From Oscheius dolichura (Eukaryota > Nematoda > Chromadorea > Rhabditida > Rhabditidae): a stretch of DNA of 64,000 nucleotides. Below the pieces are notes generated by a model that worked only from the letters and a program-made list of their open reading frames with translations, ran no database searches and was not told the DNA's origin. Positions 51,710-63,834 of the stretch are shown here, piece after piece. Every line of letters starts with the position of its first letter. Position 1 is the first letter of the stretch. The position numbers and the translations under genes were made by a program. Location: assembly GCA_932521035.1 (NCBI GenBank), contig OW051492.1:11408001-11472000 (forward strand), written 5' to 3'.

Positions 51710-53463
51710 GGAGCCATAACGTGGCTCAAAGGCGTCCTCCTGTGACGGGAGCTGGTTTTTTAGACTCAGCTCGATGAGGCGGTTCGAAAGAGTACAATTT
51801 CGGACCTCCTACCTTCTTTTCCAAAAGCTGCACCATATTACTGTACCTATTTCTGGATTATAATAGTTTTTGGGCTATAAAACCCGTTTTGTTCAGCGAA
51901 CCCTATTCGATCTTGGGTTATTCGTACTCTTCTCGTCGAGCTCTACAAGAAGAGTGGTCGAACGTTCTCCAATCATTAGGTTTTTATTCCGTACTGGCCT
52001 GTTCAAATTGCCCATGAGATTTGTATTGGCTTAAACCCTGGTTTATGATCTAGGAGCCATAACGTGGCTCAAAGGCGTCCTCCTGTGACGGGAGCTGGTT
52101 TTTTAGACTCAGCTCGATGAGGCGGTTGGAAAGAGTACAATTTCGGACCTCCTACCTTTTTTTCCAAAAGCTGCACCATATTACTGTACCTATTTCTGGA
52201 TTATAATAGTTTTTGGGCTATAAAACCCGTTTTGTTCAGCGAACCCTATTCGATCTTGGGTTATTCGTACTCTTCTCGTCGAGCTCTACAAGAAGAGTGG
52301 TCGAACGTTCTCCAATCATTAGGTTTTTATTCCGTACTGGCCTGTTCAAATTGCCCAAGAGATTTGTATTGGCCTACCCCCTATTTTTGGACTATAATAG
52401 TTTTTGGGCTATAAAACGCGATTTGTTCAGCGAACCCTATTCGATCTTGGGTTATTCGTACTCAACTCGTCGAGCTCTACAAGAAGAGTGGTCGAACGTT
52501 CTCCAATCATTAGGTTTTTATTCCGTACTGGCCTGTTCAAATTGCCCAAGAGATTTGTATTGGCTTAAACCCTGGTTTATGATCTAGGAGCCATAACGTG
52601 GCTCAAAGGCGTCCTCCTGTGACGGGAGCTGGTTTTTTAGACTCAGCTCGATGAGGCGGTTCGAAAGAGTACAATTTCGGACCTCCTACCTTCTTTTCCA
52701 AAAGCTGCACCATATTACTGTACCTTTTTCTGGATTATAATAGTTTTTGGGCTATAAAACCCTATTTGTTCAGCGAACCCTATTCGAGCTTGGGTTATTC
52801 GTACTCTACTCGTCGAGCTCTACAAGAAGAGTGGTCGAACGTTCTCCAATCATTAGGTTTTTATTCCGTACTGGCCTGTTCAAATTGCCCAAGAGATTTG
52901 TATTGGCCTACCCCCTATTTTTGGACTATAATAGTTTTTGGGCTATAAAACGCGATTTGTTCAGCGAACCCTATTCGATCTTGGGTTATTCGTACTCAAC
53001 TCGTCGAGCTCTACAAGAAGAGTGGTCGAACGTTCTCCAATCATTAGGTTTTTATTCCGTACTGGCCTGTTCAAATTGCCCAAGAGATTTGTATTGGCTT
53101 AAACCCTGGTTTATGATCTAGGAGCCATAACGTGGCTCAAAGGCGTCCTCCTGTGACGGGAGCTGGTTTTTTAGACTCAGCTCGATGAGGCGGTTCGAAA
53201 GAGTACAATTTCGGACCTCCTACCTTCTTTTCCAAAAGCTGCACCATATTACTGTACCTATTTCTGGATTATAATAGTTTTTGGGCTATAAAACCCGTTT
53301 TGTTCAGCGAACCCTATTCGATCTTGGGTTATTCGTACTCTTCTCGTCGAGCTCTACAAGAAGAGTGGTCGAACGTTCTCCAATCATTAGGTTTTTATTC
53401 CGTACTGGCCTGTTCAAATTGCCCAAGAGATTTGTATTGGCTTAAACCCTGGTTTATGATCTA

Positions 53464-54188
53464 GGAGCCATAACGTGGCTCAAAGGCGTCCTCCTGTGAC
53501 GGGAGCTGGTTTTTTAGACTCAGCTCGATGAGGCGGTTGGAAAGAGTACAATTTCGGACCTCCTACCTTTTTTTCCAAAAGCTGCACCATATTACTGTAC
53601 CTATTTCTGGATTATAATAGTTTTTGGGCTATAAAACCCGTTTTGTTCAGCGAACCCTATTCGATCTTGGGTTATTCGTACTCTTCTCGTCGAGCTCTAC
53701 AAGAAGAGTGGTCGAACGTTCTCCAATCATTAGGTTTTTATTCCGTACTGGCCTGTTCAAATTGCCCAAGAGATTTGTATTGGCCTACCCCCTATTTTTG
53801 GACTATAATAGTTTTTGGGCTATAAAACGCGATTTGTTCAGCGAACCCTATTCGATCTTGGGTTATTCGTACTCAACTCGTCGAGCTCTACAAGAAGAGT
53901 GGTCGAACGTTCTCCAATCATTAGGTTTTTATTCCGTACTGGCCTGTTCAAATTGCCCAAGAGATTTGTATTGGCCTACCCCCTATTTTTGGACTATAAT
54001 AGTTTTTGGGCTATAAAACGCGATTTGTTCAGCGAACCCTATTCGATCTTGGGTTATTCGTACTCAACTCGTCGAGCTCTACAAGAAGAGTGGTCGAACG
54101 TTCTCCAATCATTAGGTTTTTATTCCGTACTGGCCTGTTCAAATTGCCCAAGAGATTTGTATTGGCTTAAACCCTGGTTTATGATCTA
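53464..54188 (+). repeat. 725-bp unit with two tandem 191-bp duplications
   Basis: Two successive junctions of the CCTACCCCCTATTTTTGG type are present, each followed by AAAACGCGATTTG, before the normal unit end. 725 equals 343 + 191 + 191, so the 191-bp segment has itself been tandemly amplified. Confidence 0.92.
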
Positions 54189-56676
54189 GGAGCCATAACG
54201 TGGCTCAAAGGCGTCCTCCTGTGACGGGAGCTGGTTTTTTAGACTCAGCTCGATGAGGCGGTTCGAAAGAGTACAATTTCGGACCTCCTACCTTCTTTTC
54301 CAAAAGCTGCACCATATTACTGTACCTTTTTCTGGATTATAATAGTTTTTGGGCTATAAAACCCTATTTGTTCAGCGAACCCTATTCGAGCTTGGGTTAT
54401 TCGTACTCTACTCGTCGAGCTCTACAAGAAGAGTGGTCGAACGTTCTCCAATCATTAGGTTTTTATTCCGTACTGGCCTGTTCAAATTGCCCAAGAGATT
54501 TGTATTGGCCTACCCCCTATTTTTGGACTATAATAGTTTTTGGGCTATAAAACGCGATTTGTTCAGCGAACCCTATTCGATCTTGGGTTATTCGTACTCA
54601 ACTCGTCGAGCTCTACAAGAAGAGTGGTCGAACGTTCTCCAATCATTAGGTTTTTATTCCGTACTGGCCTGTTCAAATTGCCCAAGAGATTTGTATTGGC
54701 TTAAACCCTGGTTTATGATCTAGGAGCCATAACGTGGCTCAAAGGCGTCCTCCTGTGACGGGAGCTGGTTTTTTAGACTCAGCTCGATGAGGCGGTTCGA
54801 AAGAGTACAATTTCGGACCTCCTACCTTCTTTTCCAAAAGCTGCACCATATTACTGTACCTATTTCTGGATTATAATAGTTTTTGGGCTATAAAACCCGT
54901 TTTGTTCAGCGAACCCTATTCGATCTTGGGTTATTCGTACTCTTCTCGTCGAGCTCTACAAGAAGAGTGGTCGAACGTTCTCCAATCATTAGGTTTTTAT
55001 TCCGTACTGGCCTGTTCAAATTGCCCAAGAGATTTGTATTGGCTTAAACCCTGGTTTATGATCTAGGAGCCATAACGTGGCTCAAAGGCGTCCTCCTGTG
55101 ACGGGAGCTGGTTTTTTAGACTCAGCTCGATGAGGCGGTTGGAAAGAGTACAATTTCGGACCTCCTACCTTTTTTTTCCAAAAGCTGCACCATATTACTG
55201 TACCTATTTCTGGATTATAATAGTTTTTGGGCTATAAAACCCGTTTTGTTCAGCGAACCCTATTCGATCTTGGGTTATTCGTACTCTTCTCGTCGAGCTC
55301 TACAAGAAGAGTGGTCGAACGTTCTCCAATCATTAGGTTTTTATTCCGTACTGGCCTGTTCAAATTGCCCAAGAGATTTGTATTGGCCTACCCCCTATTT
55401 TTGGACTATAATAGTTTTTGGGCTATAAAACGCGATTTGTTCAGCGAACCCTATTCGATCTTGGGTTATTCGTACTCAACTCGTCGAGCTCTACAAGAAG
55501 AGTGGTCGAACGTTCTCCAATCATTAGGTTTTTATTCCGTACTGGCCTGTTCAAATTGCCCAAGAGATTTGTATTGGCTTAAACCCTGGTTTATGATCTA
55601 GGAGCCATAACGTGGCTCAAAGGCGTCCTCCTGTGACGGGAGCTGGTTTTTTAGACTCAGCTCGATGAGGCGGTTCGAAAGAGTACAATTTCGGACCTCC
55701 TACCTTCTTTTCCAAAAGCTGCACCATATTACTGTACCTATTTCTGGATTATAATAGTTTTTGGGCTATAAAACCCGTTTTGTTCAGCGAACCCTATTCG
55801 ATCTTGGGTTATTCGTACTCTTCTCGTCGAGCTCTACAAGAAGAGTGGTCGAACGTTCTCCAATCATTAGGTTTTTATTCCGTACTGGCCTGTTCAAATT
55901 GCCCAAGAGATTTGTATTGGCCTACCCCCTATTTTTGGACTATAATAGTTTTTGGGCTATAAAACGCGATTTGTTCAGCGAACCCTAGTCGATCTTGGGT
56001 TATTCGTACTCAACTCGTCGAGCTCTACAAGAAGAGTGGTCGAACGTTCTCCAATCATTAGGTTTTTATTCCGTACTGGCCTGTTCAAATTGCCCAAGAG
56101 ATTTGTATTGGCTTAAACCCTGGTTTATGATCTAGGAGCCATAACGTGGCTCAAAGGCGTCCTCCTGTGACGGGAGCTGGTTTTTTAGACTCAGCTCGAT
56201 GAGGCGGTTCGAAAGAGTACAATTTCGGACCTCCTACCTTCTTTTCCAAAAGCTGCACCATATTACTGTACCTTTTTCTGGATTATAATAGTTTTTGGGC
56301 TATAAAACCCTATTTGTTCAGCGAACCCTATTCGAGCTTGGGTTATTCGTACTCTACTCGTCGAGCTCTACAAGAAGAGTGGTCGAACGTTCTCCAATCA
56401 TTAGGTTTTTATTCCGTACTGGCCTGTTCAAATTGCCCAAGAGATTTGTATTGGCCTACCCCCTATTTTTGGACTATAATAGTTTTTGGGCTATAAAACG
56501 CGATTTGTTCAGCGAACCCTACTCGAGTACAATTTCGGACCTCCTACCTTCTTTTCCAAAAGCTGCACCATATTACTGTACCTATTTCTGGATTATAATA
56601 GTTTTTTTTTTACTTTTTGGGCTATAAAACCCGATTTGTTCAGCGAACCCTATTCGATCTTGGGTTATTCGTACTC
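54189..56676 (+). repeat. Segmental duplication, left copy
   Basis: Unit order, unit lengths (534, 343, 535, 534, start of 665) and private markers (CCCTAGTCG in unit 55601, T8 tract, rearranged 131-bp block) match 58211-60698 at a constant offset of 4,022 bp. The match by eye ends at the CAACTCG/CTACTCG difference at 56677/60699. Confidence 0.85.
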
Positions 56677-56799
56677 AACTCGTCGAGCTCTACAAGAAGA
56701 GTGGTCGAACGTTCTCCAATCATTAGGTTTTTATTCCGTACTGGCCTGTTCAAATTGCCCAAGAGATTTGTATTGGCTTAAACCCTGGTTTATGATCTA
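56135..56799 (+). repeat. 665-bp rearranged unit
   Basis: This is a 534-bp-type unit of the CCTTTTTC/CCCTATTT subtype with an extra 131-bp block at 56521-56651. The block consists of ACTC, then monomer sequence from GAGTAC to GCGAACCCT, with 12 additional bases in the T run before GGGCTATAAAACCC. After the block the unit continues normally with CAACTCG. Confidence 0.9.
56521..56651 (+). repeat. 131-bp rearranged block, copy 1
   Basis: The left junction reads CCCTACTCGAGTACAATTTC. It fuses the TACTCGA form of the monomer (otherwise seen only in units of 1319-12793) to the GAGTAC segment, with GA as possible microhomology. This skips the rest of the monomer and the GATGAG/CGAAA core. Near the right end the usual TAGTTTTTGGG is expanded to ten T, then AC, then five T before GGG. 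Confidence 0.88.
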
Positions 56800-58210
56800 G
56801 GAGCCATAACGTGGCTCAAAGGCGTCCTCCTGTGACGGGAGCTGGTTTTTTAGACTCAGCTCGATGAGGCGGTTCGAAAGAGTACAATTTCGGACCTCCT
56901 ACCTTCTTTTCCAAAAGCTGCACCATATTACTGTACCTTTTTCTGGATTATAATAGTTTTTGGGCTATAAAACCCTATTTGTTCAGCGAACCCTATTCGA
57001 GCTTGGGTTATTCGTACTCTACTCGTCGAGCTCTACAAGAAGAGTGGTCGAACGTTCTCCAATCATTAGGTTTTTATTCCGTACTGGCCTGTTCAAATTG
57101 CCCAAGAGATTTGTATTGGCCTACCCCCTATTTTTGGACTATAATAGTTTTTGGGCTATAAAACGCGATTTGTTCAGCGAACCCTATTCGATCTTGGGTT
57201 ATTCGTACTCAACTCGTCGAGCTCTACAAGAAGAGTGGTCGAACGTTCTCCAATCATTAGGTTTTTATTCCGTACTGGCCTGTTCAAATTGCCCAAGAGA
57301 TTTGTATTGGCTTAAACCCTGGTTTATGATCTAGGAGCCATAACGTGGCTCAAAGGCGTCCTCCTGTGACGGGAGCTGGTTTTTTAGACTCAGCTCGATG
57401 AGGCGGTTCGAAAGAGTACAATTTCGGACCTCCTACCTTCTTTTCCAAAAGCTGCACCATATTACTGTACCTATTTCTGGATTATAATAGTTTTTGGGCT
57501 ATAAAACCCGTTTTGTTCAGCGAACCCTATTCGATCTTGGGTTATTCGTACTCTTCTCGTCGAGCTCTACAAGAAGAGTGGTCGAACGTTCTCCAATCAT
57601 TAGGTTTTTATTCCGTACTGGCCTGTTCAAATTGCCCAAGAGATTTGTATTGGCTTAAACCCTGGTTTATGATCTAGGAGCCATAACGTGGCTCAAAGGC
57701 GTCCTCCTGTGACGGGAGCTGGTTTTTTAGACTCAGCTCGATGAGGCGGTTGGAAAGAGTACAATTTCGGACCTCCTACCTTTTTTTCCAAAAGCTGCAC
57801 CATATTACTGTACCTATTTCTGGATTATAATAGTTTTTGGGCTATAAAACCCGTTTTGTTCAGCGAACCCTATTCGATCTTGGGTTATTCGTACTCTTCT
57901 CGTCGAGCTCTACAAGAAGAGTGGTCGAACGTTCTCCAATCATTAGGTTTTTATTCCGTACTGGCCTGTTCAAATTGCCCAAGAGATTTGTATTGGCCTA
58001 CCCCCTATTTTTGGACTATAATAGTTTTTGGGCTATAAAACGCGATTTGTTCAGCGAACCCTATTCGATCTTGGGTTATTCGTACTCAACTCGTCGAGCT
58101 CTACAAGAAGAGTGGTCGAACGTTCTCCAATCATTAGGTTTTTATTCCGTACTGGCCTGTTCAAATTGCCCAAGAGATTTGTATTGGCTTAAACCCTGGT
58201 TTATGATCTA

Positions 58211-60698
58211 GGAGCCATAACGTGGCTCAAAGGCGTCCTCCTGTGACGGGAGCTGGTTTTTTAGACTCAGCTCGATGAGGCGGTTCGAAAGAGTACAATT
58301 TCGGACCTCCTACCTTCTTTTCCAAAAGCTGCACCATATTACTGTACCTTTTTCTGGATTATAATAGTTTTTGGGCTATAAAACCCTATTTGTTCAGCGA
58401 ACCCTATTCGAGCTTGGGTTATTCGTACTCTACTCGTCGAGCTCTACAAGAAGAGTGGTCGAACGTTCTCCAATCATTAGGTTTTTATTCCGTACTGGCC
58501 TGTTCAAATTGCCCAAGAGATTTGTATTGGCCTACCCCCTATTTTTGGACTATAATAGTTTTTGGGCTATAAAACGCGATTTGTTCAGCGAACCCTATTC
58601 GATCTTGGGTTATTCGTACTCAACTCGTCGAGCTCTACAAGAAGAGTGGTCGAACGTTCTCCAATCATTAGGTTTTTATTCCGTACTGGCCTGTTCAAAT
58701 TGCCCAAGAGATTTGTATTGGCTTAAACCCTGGTTTATGATCTAGGAGCCATAACGTGGCTCAAAGGCGTCCTCCTGTGACGGGAGCTGGTTTTTTAGAC
58801 TCAGCTCGATGAGGCGGTTCGAAAGAGTACAATTTCGGACCTCCTACCTTCTTTTCCAAAAGCTGCACCATATTACTGTACCTATTTCTGGATTATAATA
58901 GTTTTTGGGCTATAAAACCCGTTTTGTTCAGCGAACCCTATTCGATCTTGGGTTATTCGTACTCTTCTCGTCGAGCTCTACAAGAAGAGTGGTCGAACGT
59001 TCTCCAATCATTAGGTTTTTATTCCGTACTGGCCTGTTCAAATTGCCCAAGAGATTTGTATTGGCTTAAACCCTGGTTTATGATCTAGGAGCCATAACGT
59101 GGCTCAAAGGCGTCCTCCTGTGACGGGAGCTGGTTTTTTAGACTCAGCTCGATGAGGCGGTTGGAAAGAGTACAATTTCGGACCTCCTACCTTTTTTTTC
59201 CAAAAGCTGCACCATATTACTGTACCTATTTCTGGATTATAATAGTTTTTGGGCTATAAAACCCGTTTTGTTCAGCGAACCCTATTCGATCTTGGGTTAT
59301 TCGTACTCTTCTCGTCGAGCTCTACAAGAAGAGTGGTCGAACGTTCTCCAATCATTAGGTTTTTATTCCGTACTGGCCTGTTCAAATTGCCCAAGAGATT
59401 TGTATTGGCCTACCCCCTATTTTTGGACTATAATAGTTTTTGGGCTATAAAACGCGATTTGTTCAGCGAACCCTATTCGATCTTGGGTTATTCGTACTCA
59501 ACTCGTCGAGCTCTACAAGAAGAGTGGTCGAACGTTCTCCAATCATTAGGTTTTTATTCCGTACTGGCCTGTTCAAATTGCCCAAGAGATTTGTATTGGC
59601 TTAAACCCTGGTTTATGATCTAGGAGCCATAACGTGGCTCAAAGGCGTCCTCCTGTGACGGGAGCTGGTTTTTTAGACTCAGCTCGATGAGGCGGTTCGA
59701 AAGAGTACAATTTCGGACCTCCTACCTTCTTTTCCAAAAGCTGCACCATATTACTGTACCTATTTCTGGATTATAATAGTTTTTGGGCTATAAAACCCGT
59801 TTTGTTCAGCGAACCCTATTCGATCTTGGGTTATTCGTACTCTTCTCGTCGAGCTCTACAAGAAGAGTGGTCGAACGTTCTCCAATCATTAGGTTTTTAT
59901 TCCGTACTGGCCTGTTCAAATTGCCCAAGAGATTTGTATTGGCCTACCCCCTATTTTTGGACTATAATAGTTTTTGGGCTATAAAACGCGATTTGTTCAG
60001 CGAACCCTAGTCGATCTTGGGTTATTCGTACTCAACTCGTCGAGCTCTACAAGAAGAGTGGTCGAACGTTCTCCAATCATTAGGTTTTTATTCCGTACTG
60101 GCCTGTTCAAATTGCCCAAGAGATTTGTATTGGCTTAAACCCTGGTTTATGATCTAGGAGCCATAACGTGGCTCAAAGGCGTCCTCCTGTGACGGGAGCT
60201 GGTTTTTTAGACTCAGCTCGATGAGGCGGTTCGAAAGAGTACAATTTCGGACCTCCTACCTTCTTTTCCAAAAGCTGCACCATATTACTGTACCTTTTTC
60301 TGGATTATAATAGTTTTTGGGCTATAAAACCCTATTTGTTCAGCGAACCCTATTCGAGCTTGGGTTATTCGTACTCTACTCGTCGAGCTCTACAAGAAGA
60401 GTGGTCGAACGTTCTCCAATCATTAGGTTTTTATTCCGTACTGGCCTGTTCAAATTGCCCAAGAGATTTGTATTGGCCTACCCCCTATTTTTGGACTATA
60501 ATAGTTTTTGGGCTATAAAACGCGATTTGTTCAGCGAACCCTACTCGAGTACAATTTCGGACCTCCTACCTTCTTTTCCAAAAGCTGCACCATATTACTG
60601 TACCTATTTCTGGATTATAATAGTTTTTTTTTTACTTTTTGGGCTATAAAACCCGATTTGTTCAGCGAACCCTATTCGATCTTGGGTTATTCGTACTC
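58211..60698 (+). repeat. Segmental duplication, right copy
   Basis: This is the partner of 54189-56676 at +4,022 bp, with the same unit lengths, the same CCCTAGTCG marker (unit 59623), the same T8 unit (59088) and the same rearranged block. Confidence 0.85.
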
Positions 60699-61012
60699 TA
60701 CTCGTCGAGCTCTACAAGAAGAGTGGTCGAACGTTCTCCAGTCATTAGGTTTTTATTCCGTACTGGCCTGTTCAAATTGCCCAAGAGATTTGTATTGGCC
60801 TACCCCCTATTTTTGGACTATAATAGTTTTTGGGCTATAAAACGCGATTTGTTCAGCGAACCCTATTCGATCTTGGGTTATTCGTACTCAACTCGTCGAG
60901 CTCTACAAGAAGAGTGGTCGAACGTTCTCCAATCATTAGGTTTTTATTCCGTACTGGCCTGTTCAAATTGCCCAAGAGATTTGTATTGGCTTAAACCCTG
61001 GTTTATGATCTA
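60157..61012 (+). repeat. 856-bp rearranged unit
   Basis: This unit equals the 665-bp unit at 56135 plus one further 191-bp duplication. After the second 131-bp block (60543-60673) it carries CTACTCG and the private change CTCCAGTC. It then passes through another CCTACCCCC junction into an AAAACGCG copy before the normal end. Confidence 0.9.
60543..60673 (+). repeat. 131-bp rearranged block, copy 2
   Basis: It has the same junction and the same T10-AC-T5 tract as the block at 56521-56651, exactly 4,022 bp away. Both therefore descend from one event that was then duplicated. Confidence 0.88.
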
Positions 61013-62575
61013 GGAGCCATAACGTGGCTCAAAGGCGTCCTCCTGTGACGGGAGCTGGTTTTTTAGACTCAGCTCGATGAGGCGGTTCGAAAGAGTACAA
61101 TTTCGGACCTCCTACCTTTTTTTCCAAAAGCTGCACCATATTACTGTACCTATTTCTGGATTATAATAGTTTTTGGGCTATAAAACCCGTTTTGTTCAGC
61201 GAACCCTATTCGATCTTGGGTTATTCGTACTCTTCTCGTCGAGCTCTACAAGAAGAGTGGTCGAACGTTCTCCAATCATTAGGTTTTTATTCCGTACTGG
61301 CCTGTTCAAATTGCCCAAGAGATTTGTATTGGCTTAAACCCTGGTTTATGATCTAGGAGCCATAACGTGGCTCAAAGGCGTCCTCCTGTGACGGGAGCTG
61401 GTTTTTTAGACTCAGCTCGATGAGGCGGTTGGAAAGAGTACAATTTCGGACCTCCTACCTTTTTTTCCAAAAGCTGCACCATATTACTGTACCTATTTCT
61501 GGATTATAATAGTTTTTGGGCTATAAAACCCGTTTTGTTCAGCGAACCCTATTCGATCTTGGGTTATTCGTACTCTTCTCGTCGAGCTCTACAAGAAGAG
61601 TGGTCGAACGTTCTCCAATCATTAGGTTTTTATTCCGTACTGGCCTGTTCAAATTGCCCAAGAGATTTGTATTGGCCTACCCCCTATTTTTGGACTATAA
61701 TAGTTTTTGGGCTATAAAACGCGATTTGTTCAGCGAACCCTATTCGATCTTGGGTTATTCGTACTCAACTCGTCGAGCTCTACAAGAAGAGTGGTCGAAC
61801 GTTCTCCAATCATTAGGTTTTTATTCCGTACTGGCCTGTTCAAATTGCCCAAGAGATTTGTATTGGCTTAAACCCTGGTTTATGATCTAGGAGCCATAAC
61901 GTGGCTCAAAGGCGTCCTCCTGTGACGGGAGCTGGTTTTTTAGACTCAGCTCGATGAGGCGGTTCGAAAGAGTACAATTTCGGACCTCCTACCTTTTTTT
62001 CCAAAAGCTGCACCATATTACTGTACCTATTTCTGGATTATAATAGTTTTTGGGCTATAAAACCCGTTTTGTTCAGCGAACCCTATTCGATCTTGGGTTA
62101 TTCGTACTCTTCTCGTCGAGCTCTACAAGAAGAGTGGTCGAACGTTCTCCAATCATTAGGTTTTTATTCCGTACTGGCCTGTTCAAATTGCCCAAGAGAT
62201 TTGTATTGGCTTAAACCCTGGTTTATGATCTAGGAGCCATAACGTGGCTCAAAGGCGTCCTCCTGTGACGGGAGCTGGTTTTTTAGACTCAGCTCGATGA
62301 GGCGGTTGGAAAGAGTACAATTTCGGACCTCCTACCTTTTTTTCCAAAAGCTGCACCATATTACTGTACCTATTTCTGGATTATAATAGTTTTTGGGCTA
62401 TAAAACCCGTTTTGTTCAGCGAACCCTATTCGATCTTGGGTTATTCGTACTCTTCTCGTCGAGCTCTACAAGAAGAGTGGTCGAACGTTCTCCAATCATT
62501 AGGTTTTTATTCCGTACTGGCCTGTTCAAATTGCCCAAGAGATTTGTATTGGCTTAAACCCTGGTTTATGATCTA

Positions 62576-63300
62576 GGAGCCATAACGTGGCTCAAAGGCG
62601 TCCTCCTGTGACGGGAGCTGGTTTTTTAGACTCAGCTCGATGAGGCGGTTGGAAAGAGTACAATTTCGGACCTCCTACCTTTTTTTCCAAAAGCTGCACC
62701 ATATTACTGTACCTATTTCTGGATTATAATAGTTTTTGGGCTATAAAACCCGTTTTGTTCAGCGAACCCTATTCGATCTTGGGTTATTCGTACTCTTCTC
62801 GTCGAGCTCTACAAGAAGAGTGGTCGAACGTTCTCCAATCATTAGGTTTTTATTCCGTACTGGCCTGTTCAAATTGCCCAAGAGATTTGTATTGGCCTAC
62901 CCCCTATTTCTGGATTATAATAGTTTTTGGGCTATAAAACCCGTTTTGTTCAGCGAACCCTATTCGATCTTGGGTTATTCGTACTCTTCTCGTCGAGCTC
63001 TACAAGAAGAGTGGTCGAACGTTCTCCAATCATTAGGTTTTTATTCCGTACTGGCCTGTTCAAATTGCCCAAGAGATTTGTATTGGCCTACCCCCTATTT
63101 TTGGACTATAATAGTTTTTGGGCTATAAAACGCGATTTGTTCAGCGAACCCTATTCGATCTTGGGTTATTCGTACTCAACTCGTCGAGCTCTACAAGAAG
63201 AGTGGTCGAACGTTCTCCAATCATTAGGTTTTTATTCCGTACTGGCCTGTTCAAATTGCCCAAGAGATTTGTATTGGCTTAAACCCTGGTTTATGATCTA
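62576..63300 (+). repeat. 725-bp unit with an unmutated duplication junction
   Basis: Two 191-bp duplications are present. The first junction reads CCTACCCCCTATTTCTGG followed by ATTATAATAG and AAAACCCG, as in the ordinary monomer. The second reads TTTTTGGACTATAATAG and AAAACGCG, as in all other long units. The first may be an ancestral or gene-converted form of the junction. Confidence 0.9.
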
Positions 63301-63834
63301 GGAGCCATAACGTGGCTCAAAGGCGTCCTCCTGTGACGGGAGCTGGTTTTTTAGACTCGGCTCGATGAGGCGGTTCGAAAGAGTACAATTTCGGACCTCC
63401 TACCTTCTTTTCCAAAAGCTGCACCATATTACTGTACCTTTTTCTGGATTATAATAGTTTTTGGGCTATAAAACCCTATTTGTTCAGCGAACCCTATTCG
63501 AGCTTGGGTTATTCGTACTCTACTCGTCGAGCTCTACAAGAAGAGTGGTCGAACGTTCTCCAATCATTAGGTTTTTATTCCGTACTGGCCTGTTCAAATT
63601 GCCCAAGAGATTTGTATTGGCCTACCCCCTATTTTTGGACTATAATAGTTTTTGGGCTATAAAACGCGATTTGTTCAGCGAACCCTATTCGATCTTGGGT
63701 TATTCGTACTCTACTCGTCGAGCTCTACAAGAGGAGTGGTCGAACGTTCTCCAATCATTAGGTTTTTATTCCGTACTGGCCTGTTCAAATTGCCCAAGAG
63801 ATTTGTATTGGCTTAAACCCTGGTTTATGATCTA

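Larger units (their letters stand above)
51710..63834 (+). repeat. Block F: long-unit-rich, rearranged array with 1,411-bp HOR
   Basis: Most units here are longer than 343 bp. The recurring order is a CCTTTTTC/CCCTATTT long unit, a 343-bp unit, then a GGTTGG long unit, with a 1,411-bp period (56800 to 58211; 52053 to 53464). Long units start at 52053, 52587, 53464 (725 bp), 54189, 55066, 55601, 56135 (665 bp), 56800, 57677, 58211, 59088, 59623, 60157 (856 bp), 61356, 62576 (725 bp) and 63301. Single units start at 51710, 53121, 54723, 57334, 58745, 61013, 61890 and 62233. Most second halves carry CAACTCG. Unit 51710 has the private change CCCATGAG. Confidence 0.9.
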
